Shown here: one piece after another, positions 8,483 to 17,463 of the stretch
Layout: every line of letters starts with the position of its first letter
Numbering within the stretch: the first letter of the stretch is position 1
NCBI RefSeq assembly: GCF_004116405.1
Contig: NZ_SDIC01000001.1
Location: 434,001-498,000 of the forward strand
Source: Halegenticoccus tardaugens
Lineage (GTDB): Archaea; Halobacteriota; Halobacteria; Halobacteriales; Haloferacaceae
DNA: 64,000 nt
Direction: 5' to 3'
Position numbers and translations under genes: made by a program
Notes under the pieces: model-generated
The model's database searches: none
The model's input: the letters and a program-made list of their open reading frames with translations, nothing else
Told to the model about the DNA's origin: nothing

Positions 8483-8800
8483 CTACGCCAGTTCCTCTGC
8501 GACCACGTCGGGACCGAGGAGTTCCGGATCGACCGCGAGGTCGGCCTGTCCGCGCGCGAACTCCGGCAGCGACTCGCGGGAGTAGACGACCACCTTCACG
8601 TCGGGGTTCGCCTCCTTCGCGATCGAGATCGCCGTCGCGTCCGCGACGTCGGTGAGCACGAACAGGTCGGCGTCCGCGATCCCCGCGACGTCGAGCGACG
8701 CGGCCGTCGCGACGCCCTCGACGCGGATCGTCTCGACGCCCTCCGCGTCGAGCGCGTCGCCGATGCCCCCGTCGTCCGGGCCGGTGACGAGCGCCTTCAT
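8483..8800 (-). CDS. Small Rossmann-like protein coupled to guaAb (DUF7126-type)
   Basis: A 105-residue protein beginning [17 protein letters not shown], a nucleotide-binding-like glycine motif, then alternating strands and helices (ADLFVLTDVADATAISIAKE, VKVVVYSRESLPEF). It resembles half of a TrkA-N or NAD-binding fold. Related proteins are conserved next to guanine nucleotide genes in haloarchaea and have sometimes been mislabelled CTP synthetase. Its ATG overlaps the guaAb stop by one base (TGATG). The function is unknown; a role in nucleotide sensing is a guess from context. Confidence 0.82.
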   Translation of the reverse strand: MKALVTGPDDGGIGDALDAEGVETIRVEGVATAASLDVAGIADADLFVLTDVADATAISIAKEANPDVKVVVYSRESLPEFARGQADLAVDPELLGPDVVAEELA

Positions 8801-9717
8801 CACTCGTACTCGATGGTCGCGGGCGGTTTGTGCGTCACGTCGTAGACGACCCGCGCGACGTTCTCGTTGCTCCCGGTGATCCGGCTCTGGATGCGCTGGA
8901 GCGTCTCCCAGTCGATCTCCTGCGCGCGAGCGGTCATGCCGTCGCGCGACTCGACCGACCGGACCGCGACGATCCACCCGTGGACGCGGTTGTCGCCCTT
9001 GACGCCGGTTCCCTTGCCGACGACGGCGGCGAACGCCTGCCACGGATCGTACTCCTCCAGTTCCTCCTCGACCACGTGACACGCCTCGCGCGCGACGTCG
9101 GCCTTCTCGCGGGTGACCTCGCCGACGACGCGAACCGCGAGCCCCGGGCCGGGAAACGGCATGCGCTCCGCGACGACCGATTCGAGGTCGAGCGCGCGGG
9201 CGACCTCGCGGACCTCGTCCTTGTAGAGGTCACGCACGGGTTCGACGATGCCCTCGAAGTCGACGACGTCCGGCAGACCGCCGACGTTGTGGTGCGACTT
9301 GATGCCGCCCTCGCTCTCGATGCGGTCGGGGTAGATCGTCCCCTGCACGAGGTAGTCCGCCTCCGTCTCCCTCGCCTCGCGCTCGAACTCGCGGATGAAC
9401 TGCTCGCCGATCACCTCGCGTTTCTCCTCGGGATCGATCACGCCCGCGAGCGCGTCGAAGAACCGCGCCTCGGCCTCGACGACGCGCAGGCTCTCCATGA
9501 ACGAGAAGGTCTCGCGGATTCCCGCCGTCTCTCCCTTTCGCATCAACCCCGTGTCGACGTAGACGGGGGTGAGTTGATCGCCGATGGCGCGGTAGGCGAG
9601 CGCGGCCGCGACGGACGAGTCGACGCCGCCCGAGAGGGCGATGACGGCGTGGGCGTCGCCCACCGTCTCGCGGATCTCCGCGGTCGCCTCCTCGATGAAC
9701 CGCTCGGCGTCCACCAT
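8800..9717 (-). CDS. guaAb: GMP synthase, ATP pyrophosphatase subunit
   Basis: Aminates XMP to GMP using ammonia delivered by a separate glutaminase subunit. The 305 residues comprise the N-type ATP-pyrophosphatase domain with the SGGVDSS loop (29-35) and GMPS signature segments ([34 protein letters not shown]), plus the C-terminal dimerisation domain ending in KPPATIEYE. No glutaminase domain is fused, as usual in archaea, and the glutaminase gene is not in this window. TGATG overlaps link it to pyrG upstream and to the small Rossmann-like gene downstream. Confidence 0.97.
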   Translation of the reverse strand: MVDAERFIEEATAEIRETVGDAHAVIALSGGVDSSVAAALAYRAIGDQLTPVYVDTGLMRKGETAGIRETFSFMESLRVVEAEARFFDALAGVIDPEEKREVIGEQFIREFEREARETEADYLVQGTIYPDRIESEGGIKSHHNVGGLPDVVDFEGIVEPVRDLYKDEVREVARALDLESVVAERMPFPGPGLAVRVVGEVTREKADVAREACHVVEEELEEYDPWQAFAAVVGKGTGVKGDNRVHGWIVAVRSVESRDGMTARAQEIDWETLQRIQSRITGSNENVARVVYDVTHKPPATIEYE

Positions 9718-11366
9718 CAGGCTTCGACCTCCGCGGTGCGACCCCCGGTCCGTTCTAAGATCGCGTCGACGAGGCCGACGAACGGTGGGCTCGCGCGGTC
9801 CGGCCGCGAACGGAATTCCGGGTGGAACTGGGTCCCGAGGAAGTACGGGTGGTTCTCGCGTTCGAGGATCTCCATGCGGTTGCCGGCCCGACCGGAGAAC
9901 GCGAGCCCGTCCGATTCGAGACGGTCGATGTACTCCGGATTCACCTCGTAGCGGTGGCGGTGCCGTTCGACGCAGGAGTCGCCGCCGTAGACGCGGGACG
10001 CGAGCGATCCGGGTTCGATCTCCGTCTCGTGCGCGCCGAGGCGCATCGTCCCGCCGAGGTTCTGCGTGTCGTACTGCTCCGGCAGGAGGTCGATGACCGG
10101 GTGCGGCGTATCCGGTTCGATCTCGGCGGAGTTGGCCCCGTCGAAGCCGACGACGTTGCGCGCGTGTTCGACGACCGCGAGCTGGAAGCCGAGACAGAGT
10201 CCGAGAAACGGAACCTCGTTCTCCCGGGCGTACCGCACCGCCTCGATCTTTCCCTCCGTGCCGCGGGAGCCGAAGCCGCCGGGGACGACGATCCCGTCCG
10301 CTTCGCGCAGCCGTTCCGCGTGGTGGTCGAGCATCTCGTCCGAGTCGACCCAGAGGACGTTGACCTCGACCTCGCGCTCGATGCCGGCGTGTTTCAGCGC
10401 CTCGTGGATGGACATGTACGCGTCCTCCAGCGCGTACTTGCCGACGAGGGCGATGTCGACCGAGCCGTCGCGCTCGCGGGTGACGAGTTCGCGCCAGCGG
10501 TTGTCGCGCTCCGCCTTCGGAAGCGCCTCCTCGGCGATGTTCAGCCGCTCCATCACGTACTCGTCGAGTCCCTCGCGCTCGACCATCAGCGGAACGTGGT
10601 AGACGTCCTCCACGTCGGGGTTCGAGAAGACGGCTTCCGTCGGGACGTCGCAGAACAGGGCGATCTTCTCCTTCGTCTCGGGGTCGAGTTCGTCGTCGCA
10701 CCGGCCGACGAGGACGTCCGGTTGCAGGCCGATAGAGCGCAGTTCCTTCACGCTGTGCTGGGTGGGCTTCGTCTTCTGCTCGCCGTTCTTCGAGTACGGG
10801 ACGAGCGTCACGTGCGCGAAGAGGATGTCGTCGTCCTCCTCCTCGTGGGCGAACTGCCGGAGCGCTTCGAGGAAGGGCATGGACTCGATGTCGCCGACGG
10901 TGCCGCCGACCTCCACGATGCAGACGTCCGTTCCCTCGGCGGCCTCGCGGATGCGCCGCTTTATGTCGTCTGTGACGTGGGGGATGATCTGCACCGTCTT
11001 GCCGAGGTAGTCGCCGGCGCGTTCCTTCTCGATGACGTGCTGGTACGTCTTCCCGGTGGTGACGTTGTGGTCGAAGGTCATGTCGACCCCGAGGAACCGC
11101 TCGTAGTTCCCGAGGTCGAGGTCGACCTCGCCGCCGTCCTTCAGCACGTACACCTCGCCGTGCTGGTAGGGGTTCATCGTCCCGGCGTCGACGTTCAGGT
11201 AGGGGTCGATCTTGACCGCCGTCACGTCGAACCCGGCGTTCGACAGCAGCCGTCCGGTGCTCGCGGCAGTGATCCCTTTTCCGAGCCCGGACATCACCCC
11301 ACCTGTTACGAAAATGAACTTCCTCCCCAGATCGGGGTCGTAGCCCGTGTCGGGTTCCGTCGGCAT
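9717..11366 (-). CDS. pyrG: CTP synthase
   Basis: Converts UTP to CTP with ATP and glutamine. The 549-residue protein has the full synthetase domain, starting at [18 protein letters not shown] (19-36) and continuing through the [19 protein letters not shown] substrate loop, then the class I glutamine amidotransferase domain with the nucleophile in GLCLGFQ (about 390) and the His-Glu pair in QFHPEF. It is first of a three-gene nucleotide operon with guaAb and a small Rossmann-like gene, the stop overlapping the guaAb start by one base. Confidence 0.98.
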   Translation of the reverse strand: MPTEPDTGYDPDLGRKFIFVTGGVMSGLGKGITAASTGRLLSNAGFDVTAVKIDPYLNVDAGTMNPYQHGEVYVLKDGGEVDLDLGNYERFLGVDMTFDHNVTTGKTYQHVIEKERAGDYLGKTVQIIPHVTDDIKRRIREAAEGTDVCIVEVGGTVGDIESMPFLEALRQFAHEEEDDDILFAHVTLVPYSKNGEQKTKPTQHSVKELRSIGLQPDVLVGRCDDELDPETKEKIALFCDVPTEAVFSNPDVEDVYHVPLMVEREGLDEYVMERLNIAEEALPKAERDNRWRELVTRERDGSVDIALVGKYALEDAYMSIHEALKHAGIEREVEVNVLWVDSDEMLDHHAERLREADGIVVPGGFGSRGTEGKIEAVRYARENEVPFLGLCLGFQLAVVEHARNVVGFDGANSAEIEPDTPHPVIDLLPEQYDTQNLGGTMRLGAHETEIEPGSLASRVYGGDSCVERHRHRYEVNPEYIDRLESDGLAFSGRAGNRMEILERENHPYFLGTQFHPEFRSRPDRASPPFVGLVDAILERTGGRTAEVEA

Positions 11367-11610
11367 ACCGAGTGTGCGCCATCGCGGTTCAAAACCGTTT
11401 CGAAGCCACCCCCGCCGCTCCGATCGAAAACCGGCCGCCCGGCCACGGTCTCGCGGTTTCGTGCGCCCCGCCCCGCGAGTAACCGGAAACTGTGTCCCGT
11501 AACGAACGACAGAACGGGGGGAACGGTATGGCTCGTTGAAGTAGCGCGGGGGAAACTGACCTTCCGTGAAGGGGAACCCGAACCGCCACGGAGGGAGCGA
11601 GTGATTCACC

Positions 11611-12216
11611 ATGAAACGAACGTTCGCAGCCCTGCTGGTCGCGACTCTCGCCGTCGGCGCGGTCACCGTCGGCCTCGTCGGCCTCGTCGATCCGTCCGCT
11701 GCGGCGCACAACGATGACGACGAAACCGAACGATGCGTTCACGCGGACGGCGACGGCAACGTGACCGAGGTACGCCAGGAGTCGGACGGGGATTCGAGCA
11801 CGTCCGTCACCGTCAACCAGTCGAGTCACCACAGCGACGACGGCGAGCACGTCAGTCAAAGTAGCAGCACCAGTAGCGTCAGCAGCAGCCAAAGCAGCGT
11901 CAGTAGCAGTCAAAATAGCAGCAGTACCAGTAGCGTCAGTCAGAGTAGCAGTACGCAGCACTCGAGCGTCAGTCACAGCTCGAGCGTGAGCCAGCACACC
12001 ACCGATTCCGGCGATCAGTACACCTGCGTCAGCCAGGAAAGCGGCCACGACGTCGGTGACGGAACCGACGCCGAGCGGATGAGCGACGCCGCGATCGACG
12101 CCGATCTGGCCTCGAAGCAGGACGAACTCTCCGGACTCGACGCGATGGAGCGCGCGTGGGACGCGGACGACGAGCCCGAGTCCGACTCCGACGAGGAGGT
12201 CGACTCCGACGGGTAA
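11611..12216 (+). CDS. Secreted Ser-rich low-complexity protein
   Basis: A 201-residue protein with a Sec-type signal ([18 protein letters not shown]... ending near residue 32). Residues 81-130 are nearly half Ser with repeated S-V-S-Q/S-S-S units, coded mainly by AGC/AGT instead of the TCG/TCC favoured elsewhere in the window. This block is flanked by two cysteines (C42, C139) that could close a disulfide, and an acidic helical tail follows ([15 protein letters not shown]). No family recognised. It converges on the curlin-like repeat gene 106 bases away and may belong to the same surface system. Confidence 0.8.
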   Translation: MKRTFAALLVATLAVGAVTVGLVGLVDPSAAAHNDDDETERCVHADGDGNVTEVRQESDGDSSTSVTVNQSSHHSDDGEHVSQSSSTSSVSSSQSSVSSSQNSSSTSSVSQSSSTQHSSVSHSSSVSQHTTDSGDQYTCVSQESGHDVGDGTDAERMSDAAIDADLASKQDELSGLDAMERAWDADDEPESDSDEEVDSDG

Positions 12217-12322
12217 CGCGATCCTCCCCGTTCGACCGACGCGAACGGCTCGACGGTTCGATCCGTGAGAAAATGGTGAACTTCGGGCGGCGCGCGATGG
12301 CGTCCGTCGCGACGACGGGTGT

Positions 12323-13879
12323 CTATGCGCAGGCTTCCTGCGACCGGCCGGCCTTCTGCGACTGGCTGCCCTCGTTCGTCGCCTCGGCTTCGCCGACCTG
12401 GTAGTTGATGTTCTCCTGGTAGTTGACCTGGTAGGCTTCGGCCTCTCCCTCGTTCTCGGCGTACGCGATCGCGGCGTACTGCTCGTTGAGGTTCAGCTGC
12501 TCGACGTACTGGATCTGCGAGACCTCTGCGTCCGCGTCCTGGTCGAGCTCCTGGTCCTGCTCGCCGTTGCCGTAGTCGAGACACCACTCGTCGTCCTCGC
12601 CGTCGCTGCTGAGGAGGACCGACGTCTGCGACTGGCTGCCCTCGTTCGTCGCCTCGGCTTCGCCGATCTGCCTGTTGACGTTTCGCTGGTAGCTCTCCTG
12701 ATAGGCGGTCGCCTCGCTGCAGTCCGTGGCGACCGCGACGGCGGCGTTCTGGAGGTTGATGTTCTCCTGATCGACCTCCTGATACTGTTCCACCGTGGCC
12801 TCCGCGTCCTGCGTGTTCGACTGCTCGTCGGCCTCGCTCTCGGCGACCTCCATGGCCTCCTCGGAGATGCCGTCCATCTCCTTCGCGAGCGCGTCGGCCT
12901 CGTCTGTGGAGTCGTCGCCGGTTCCGGCGACCGCGACGCACGTCACGGGCGACCCCGCCTGATCGCTCACGTTCGTCGCCGACGCGGACGCGATCTGCGC
13001 GTTCACGTTGAGCTGGTAGCTCTCCTGCACCGCGCGGGCGACGCTGCCCTCGCCGACGGCGACCGCGATCGCGTACCCCTGCTCGTTGACGTTGAGCTGG
13101 TCGACTTCCTGGGCCTGCTCCACGGTCGCGTTGGCGCTCTGGGAACTCGACTGCTCCGTGGTCCCGTCCTGCTCCTGCTCGCCGACGTTCGTCGCGTTGG
13201 CTTCGCCGTACTGGAGGTTCTCGTTCTCCTGGTAGCTCCGCTGGTACGACGTCGCCCGGCTGTCTTCGTCCGCGAGCGCGACCGCGGCGCTCTGGTTGCT
13301 GTAGTTCAGCTGCTCGACGTCCTGCGCCTGATCGACCTCGGCGTCGGCTTCCTGCACGCTCGCCTGTACGTCGCCGCCGTCGTCGATGACGTACCCGGAG
13401 TACTCCCGGGAGCACTCGTCGGCGAAGACGACGTACGCGTCGCCGACGTTCTCGAACGACACGTCCTCGGTCTGGCCGACGTCGTTGATCGACTCGGCGT
13501 CGCCTTCCTGGGTGTTCTGGTTCTCCTGGTAGCTGCGCTGGATCGCCTTGGCGTCGCCGCCGTCGATCGAGACCGCGACCGCGCCCGACTGCTGGTTGAC
13601 GTTGAGCTGGTCGACGTCCTGGTACTGTACGACCTCCGCGGCTGCGTCCTGCGAACTCTCCTGCTTGAACGACTCGATCCAGCCGTCGAGGTCCTCCTCG
13701 TCGGCGTCGGCGCCGAAGATCAGGTACACGTCGTCGCCGTCGAGTGTCTCTACGTCCGGTTCGTCGTCCTCTTGTGCCACGACCTTGCCGAAGGCTGCGG
13801 AGCCGACGACCGTCGAGACGAGGAGCGTCCCGAAGGAGCGGCGCGATAGCGGTACTCGTTGGTTTGAATTTCCTGCCAT
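12323..13879 (-). CDS. Tat-exported protein with five curlin-like Gln/Asn repeats
   Basis: A 518-residue protein. Residues 11-36 are a twin-arginine signal (LSRRSFGTLLVSTVV... KVVAQ). The rest holds five repeats of about 58-60 residues at 79-137, 179-236, 251-308, 359-418 and 449-508. The consensus is two related halves: Q-x-Q-x-V-x-Q-L-N-x-N-x-Q-x-A-A-x-A and A-Y-Q-x-S-Y-Q-x-N-x-N-x-Q-x-G-E-A-x-A-T-N. Every-second-residue Gln/Asn spacing is that of stacked beta-arcs in curlin and Fap amyloids. Five Cys are present. An in-frame GTG four codons upstream (13891) is possible, but ATG 13879 fits the signal better. Fibre formation is inferred. Confidence 0.85.
   Translation of the reverse strand: MAGNSNQRVPLSRRSFGTLLVSTVVGSAAFGKVVAQEDDEPDVETLDGDDVYLIFGADADEEDLDGWIESFKQESSQDAAAEVVQYQDVDQLNVNQQSGAVAVSIDGGDAKAIQRSYQENQNTQEGDAESINDVGQTEDVSFENVGDAYVVFADECSREYSGYVIDDGGDVQASVQEADAEVDQAQDVEQLNYSNQSAAVALADEDSRATSYQRSYQENENLQYGEANATNVGEQEQDGTTEQSSSQSANATVEQAQEVDQLNVNEQGYAIAVAVGEGSVARAVQESYQLNVNAQIASASATNVSDQAGSPVTCVAVAGTGDDSTDEADALAKEMDGISEEAMEVAESEADEQSNTQDAEATVEQYQEVDQENINLQNAAVAVATDCSEATAYQESYQRNVNRQIGEAEATNEGSQSQTSVLLSSDGEDDEWCLDYGNGEQDQELDQDADAEVSQIQYVEQLNLNEQYAAIAYAENEGEAEAYQVNYQENINYQVGEAEATNEGSQSQKAGRSQEACA
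12356..13645 (-). repeat. Five-copy coding repeat array (curlin-like)
   Basis: The coding repeats of the Tat-exported protein. The 42 bases at 12355-12396 are identical to those at 12625-12666, 270 bases apart, covering the GEAEATNEGSQSQ ends of repeats 4 and 5. Repeats 1 and 2 share an additional upstream block (GDDVYLIFGADA versus GDAYVVFADE), making a longer unit there. The other copies have diverged. Confidence 0.8.
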
Positions 13880-14581
13880 GCTGTTATTCACGTCCTCTCA
13901 TTGGAGTTCATCTGACTGTGTTTCCACCGTGTCACTGTGCGATGCAAATTTCTCTATTCCGGGTTGGGTATTCGTTATTAACAGCCTGGCTGAAATTACG
14001 GAGGAACTACCGTGAGACGGTACAGAGTGGGAGCTGGCGGTGAAACGTTTCAGCGACCAACCCCGCCGAAAACGGCTGACAGGGGCCCACGGTCGAGTCC
14101 CCTTCCGGCCCGTTCGGCGAGTAAATCGGGGACTACTCACCCCGTTCTCGGGCGAGACCGCACCGGCGAGGAAACGCGACAGAACACGGCAAAGCGCGCC
14201 TTTCGACCGGGTTATGTTGCTCCTACGCGCCGCTACCCGCCGCAGAAGCATCAACTGGCGATGATAATAACAAGTTCACCGATCGTCACCGGTCCGTGAA
14301 CGTGCCCTCCCTCTCTCGACGTTCTCCAACGTTTGCTAGGCGTTAACAGTGACCGAATAATATTTATTCTAACATATTAAGACAAACGATAATACATCTC
14401 TGACTGTTTCGGATGAAACGGAACGCGCCGGCGGTAACGTTCAGTATGCTTGGTACAACGGTTCTGGGGGTTGAATACGGACGTCCCCGACAGCACGAAT
14501 CGAGTGGTGAGCGCTCGGATGGGGTCAGCTCGGGTCGACGCCCCGGACCTCCGACCGGGCGGTCCCGCTCGTGATACAACA
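13880..14581. other. 702-base divergent intergenic region of the repeat-protein genes
   Basis: No convincing gene seen. This is one of the most AT-rich stretches of the window. It contains a dyad GAATAA-TAT-TTATTC (14355-14369) inside an AT-rich block (14350-14395) that could be the promoter of the plus-strand one-repeat gene, implying a leader of about 190 bases. A 42-codon frame from ATG 14446 ends 10 bases before that gene but shows no protein-like bias. Confidence 0.5.
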
Positions 14582-14926
14582 ATGAAAAAGGCACTTCGCA
14601 TCCTGATGGCCATCATGGTCGTCGGAACCGTCTTCACGGCCGGGTTCGCCGGCTCCGCAGCGGCGCTGGACTTCGAGTTCGAAGAGGAAGAGGAGATCGA
14701 GCAGGAGCAGGAGCTCGAACAGGACGCTGAGGCCGAGACGAACCAGTACCAGGACGTCGACCAGGACAACGATAACACGCAGGTCGCTGGGAACGCTGCT
14801 GTGTACAACGACGGCGACCAGGACACTGACGCCTACCAGAGCAGCTACCAGGTGAACTACAACGACCAGGAAGGCGAGTCTGAGGCCGAGAACGAGGCCG
14901 AGCAGGACCAGGAAGCCGAGACGTAA
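14582..14926 (+). CDS. Secreted one-repeat curlin-like protein
   Basis: A 114-residue protein with a Sec signal (MKKALRILMAIMVVGTVF... SAAA, about 1-28), an acidic Glu/Gln stretch (EEEEEIEQEQELEQ), and one copy (48-110) of the repeat found five times in the neighbouring Tat-exported protein: DAEAETNQYQDVDQDNDNTQ then DAYQSSYQVNYNDQ. Being small, exported and single-unit, it could be the major subunit of a fibre, with the five-repeat protein as minor subunit or nucleator; this is inference by analogy with CsgA/CsgB. A T-run follows the gene. Confidence 0.85.
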   Translation: MKKALRILMAIMVVGTVFTAGFAGSAAALDFEFEEEEEIEQEQELEQDAEAETNQYQDVDQDNDNTQVAGNAAVYNDGDQDTDAYQSSYQVNYNDQEGESEAENEAEQDQEAET

Positions 14927-14954
14927 TCCCTCGGGCACTTCCGACGCAAACCCA

Positions 14955-14960
14955 TTTTTT
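14955..14960 (+). terminator. T-run terminator after the one-repeat gene
   Basis: Six T bases 29 bases after the stop codon, in a GC-rich setting. Oligo-T tracts terminate archaeal transcription. Confidence 0.55.
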
Positions 14961-15040
14961 GTACCCACACCCGCCGCGAGCGCCGCGGGCGGACGGCTCG
15001 AAGCGGTAACTACTCCCACGACGACCGCGTACCGCCACGC

Positions 15041-15817
15041 GTGCCGCTGACGCACGATTACCACGTCCACTCGACCTACTCCGACGGCAGCTTCCTCGTG
15101 CGGATGGTTCGAGCCGCCGAGGAGGTCGGACTCGACGGCGTCGGCTTCGCCGACCACTGCAACGTCTCCGCGCGCGAGCCGATGGTAGAGGCGAAGTGCC
15201 GGCTCGGCTTCAACCTCGATCGGACGTACGAACGCCGGCGGCGGGCGATCGAGGCGCTCCGCGAACGCGCCGACGTGCGGATCTTCGACGCCGTCGAGAT
15301 GGACTACGACCCGGCCGACGAGTCGGAGATCCGAGCGTTCCTCGACCGCGCGGACTTCGACTACGCCGTCGGCAGCGTCCACTTCCTCGACGGCGTGAAC
15401 GTCCACTCGATCCCGTACTTCGCGGAGAAGTCCGAGGCAGAGCGGCGCGCGCACGTCGACCGGTACTTCGAGAAGCTCGTCGCGCTCGTCGACTCCGAGC
15501 TGTTCGAGATCGCCGCTCACGTCGACCTCGTCGAGCGGAACCCCGCGCTTCGGGGCCTTGCGACCCCGGAGCACTACGATCGCGTCGGGGACGCCTTCGA
15601 GCGCTCCTCGACGGTACCCGAGGTGAACGCCGGGAGGATCCTCCGCGAGTACGGCGAGTTCCACCCGGCGCCGCCGCTCCTCGGTGCGCTTCTCGACCGC
15701 GGCGTGTCGTTCACCGTCGGCTCGGACGCGCACCGCCCGGACGACGTCCGCGATCGGGCACCGGTCATCGAGACGCTCCTCGCGGAGCGCGACATCGAAC
15801 CGGCTCGGCTCGTATAG
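15041..15817 (+). CDS. PHP-domain phosphoesterase (histidinol-phosphatase-like)
   Basis: A 258-residue PHP-fold metal-dependent phosphoesterase. Metal-binding motifs are in order: HDYHVHSTYSDG (HxH), FADHCNVS, EMDY, SVHFLDG, AAHVDLVERN and the C-terminal GSDAHRPDDV. The arrangement is that of HisJ-type histidinol phosphatases, so the last dephosphorylation of histidine synthesis is a plausible role, but no other his gene is nearby. The GTG start follows the upstream gene by 114 bases. Confidence 0.88.
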   Translation: MPLTHDYHVHSTYSDGSFLVRMVRAAEEVGLDGVGFADHCNVSAREPMVEAKCRLGFNLDRTYERRRRAIEALRERADVRIFDAVEMDYDPADESEIRAFLDRADFDYAVGSVHFLDGVNVHSIPYFAEKSEAERRAHVDRYFEKLVALVDSELFEIAAHVDLVERNPALRGLATPEHYDRVGDAFERSSTVPEVNAGRILREYGEFHPAPPLLGALLDRGVSFTVGSDAHRPDDVRDRAPVIETLLAERDIEPARLV

Positions 15818-15907
15818 CCCGACGAACGTGTTCGTCTATTCGCCGGTTTCCCCGGCCCGTCCTGCCGAAACCGGAGCCTTTCAGGGGCTGGGCTTCGCCC
15901 CTCCGGT

Positions 15908-16717
15908 ATGGACGACGCGGACTTCCCCCGACTCGGCCTCGGAACCTACGAGAACACCGATCCCGAAGCGTGCGCGACGAGCGTCGAGACGGCGATCGAC
16001 GTCGGCTACCGCCACGTCGACACGGCGCAGATGTACGACAACGAATCGTTCGTCGGCGACGGCATCGCCCGCGCGGACGTCGCGCGGGAGGACCTCTTCG
16101 TCGCAACGAAGCTCGACACCGACAACCTCGCGTACGACGACGTGATCGAGACGACGAGAGAAAGCTGCGACCGGCTCGGCGTCGAGTACGTCGACCTCAT
16201 GTACGTCCACTGGCCGCTCGACAGCTACGACCCCGAGGAGACGCTGCCGGCGCTGGACGAGCTGGTCGACGACGGGGTGATCCGAAACGTCGGCCTCAGC
16301 AACTTCCTGCCCGAGCAGCTCGACGAGGCGCGCGATCGCCTCGACGCGCCGCTTTTCGCCCACCAGGTCGAGATGCACCCGCTGCTCCAGCAGGACGAAC
16401 TCGTCTCGTACGCGGGCGAGCACGACCACTGGCTCGTTGCGTACTGCCCCATCGCGCGCAACCAGGTCGCTGACGTGCCCGAACTGCGGGAGGTCGCGGA
16501 GCGCCACGAGACGACGCCGGCGGTCGTCTCGCTCGCGTGGCTCCTGGAGAAGGAGCACGTCGCGCCGATCCCGAAGGCGGCGAGCGAGGAACACATCCGG
16601 CAGAACTACGAGGCGCTCGACCTCGAACTGACTGAGGCGGACGTCGCGGTGATCGACGGCATCGACCGCGAGGAGCGGATCGTCGACTTCGAGGAAGCGC
16701 CCTGGAACGGGGCGTAG
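15908..16717 (+). CDS. Aldo/keto reductase (first of two paralogues)
   Basis: NAD(P)H-dependent aldehyde/ketone reductase of 269 residues, a TIM barrel. The catalytic tetrad is present: Asp and Tyr in DTAQMYDNE, Lys in VATKLD, His in YVHWPLD. The cofactor-binding IPKAASEEHIRQN segment is near the C-terminus. A paralogue with the same DTAQMYDNE motif lies at 25514-26335. Substrate unknown. Confidence 0.93.
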   Translation: MDDADFPRLGLGTYENTDPEACATSVETAIDVGYRHVDTAQMYDNESFVGDGIARADVAREDLFVATKLDTDNLAYDDVIETTRESCDRLGVEYVDLMYVHWPLDSYDPEETLPALDELVDDGVIRNVGLSNFLPEQLDEARDRLDAPLFAHQVEMHPLLQQDELVSYAGEHDHWLVAYCPIARNQVADVPELREVAERHETTPAVVSLAWLLEKEHVAPIPKAASEEHIRQNYEALDLELTEADVAVIDGIDREERIVDFEEAPWNGA

Positions 16718-16747
16718 CCGGCGACGGGGGCGGCGCGGCGCTCGCCG

Positions 16748-17410
16748 TCACCGGAGTCGCGGGGCGAGAAACGCCGCCACGGCCTCGCCGACCTTCCTTC
16801 CCTGTCCGACGAAGAAGTGATCCGCGCGCAGTTCGACCACGTCCGCGTCGCGTTCTCGGGCGCGGTCGACCACCGGCCCCCAGTCGACCGTGTCGTCCCG
16901 GACGCCGTAGACGACCTGGAGGGGTGCGGCGATCCCGTCCACGGCGTTCGCGGCGTCGAGGTCGGCGTCGAGGCTCGCGGCGGGCGCGAGCGCGCTCACG
17001 GCCGCGAGGTCCGCTCGATCCGCGGCGACGAGGAGCGCGACCGCCGCGCCGAAGCTGAAGCCGAAGAGGCCGACGCGGTCGTACCGCTCTCTCGCCCACC
17101 GGATCGCGTTGTGGGCGTCCGCGCGCTCGCCGCGGCCCCCGTCCCACTCGCCGTAGTCGAACCGCAAGCAGTCGACGCCGCGTTCCGCGAGCGCGTCGCT
17201 GACCGCGACCAGGCGGTCGTCGCCGCGGTGGCCGCGGTGCTGCGGGTGGGGGGGACAGGCGACGACGACCGCGTCGGCTCGGCCGGCGGCCTTCCCGCCG
17301 CCGTTCGCCGGTTCGTCGCCCGACTCGTCGGTTCCGTCCGCGCGCTCGGCCGCGTCGAGCGTCGCCCTGACGTCCCTGCCGCCGGGGATCAAAACCGCCT
17401 CGCCGTCCAT
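16748..17410 (-). CDS. Alpha/beta hydrolase
   Basis: A 220-residue serine hydrolase-fold protein: ACPPHPQHRGHRGDDRL oxyanion region, nucleophile elbow GFSFGAA, Asp in GVRDDTVDW and a late His in ADHFFVGQ complete a plausible triad. The PPHPQ..GG-like start is typical of the dienelactone hydrolase/YfiC-like alpha/beta group of archaea. ATG 17410 was chosen over an upstream in-frame start at 17452, which would lie inside the divergent pspA promoter. Substrate unknown. Confidence 0.87.
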   Translation of the reverse strand: MDGEAVLIPGGRDVRATLDAAERADGTDESGDEPANGGGKAAGRADAVVVACPPHPQHRGHRGDDRLVAVSDALAERGVDCLRFDYGEWDGGRGERADAHNAIRWARERYDRVGLFGFSFGAAVALLVAADRADLAAVSALAPAASLDADLDAANAVDGIAAPLQVVYGVRDDTVDWGPVVDRARERDADVVELRADHFFVGQGRKVGEAVAAFLAPRLR

Positions 17411-17433
17411 GCGGAGCCTTCGTCCGCATGAGG

Positions 17434-17439
17434 TTTTAA
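17434..17439 (+). promoter_or_regulatory. TATA-like box for pspA
   Basis: TTTTAA ends 25 bases before the ATG of pspA, the spacing expected for a leaderless haloarchaeal transcript. The hydrolase gene starts divergently 24 bases to the left. Confidence 0.55.
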
Positions 17440-17463
17440 GGCTGAGGTCCATAAGTGGGAGAC

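Noticed and set aside
14446..14574. 42-codon upstream frame before the one-repeat exported gene
   Set aside because: Arg/Gly/Ser-rich with no acidic bias; no promoter at a leaderless distance.
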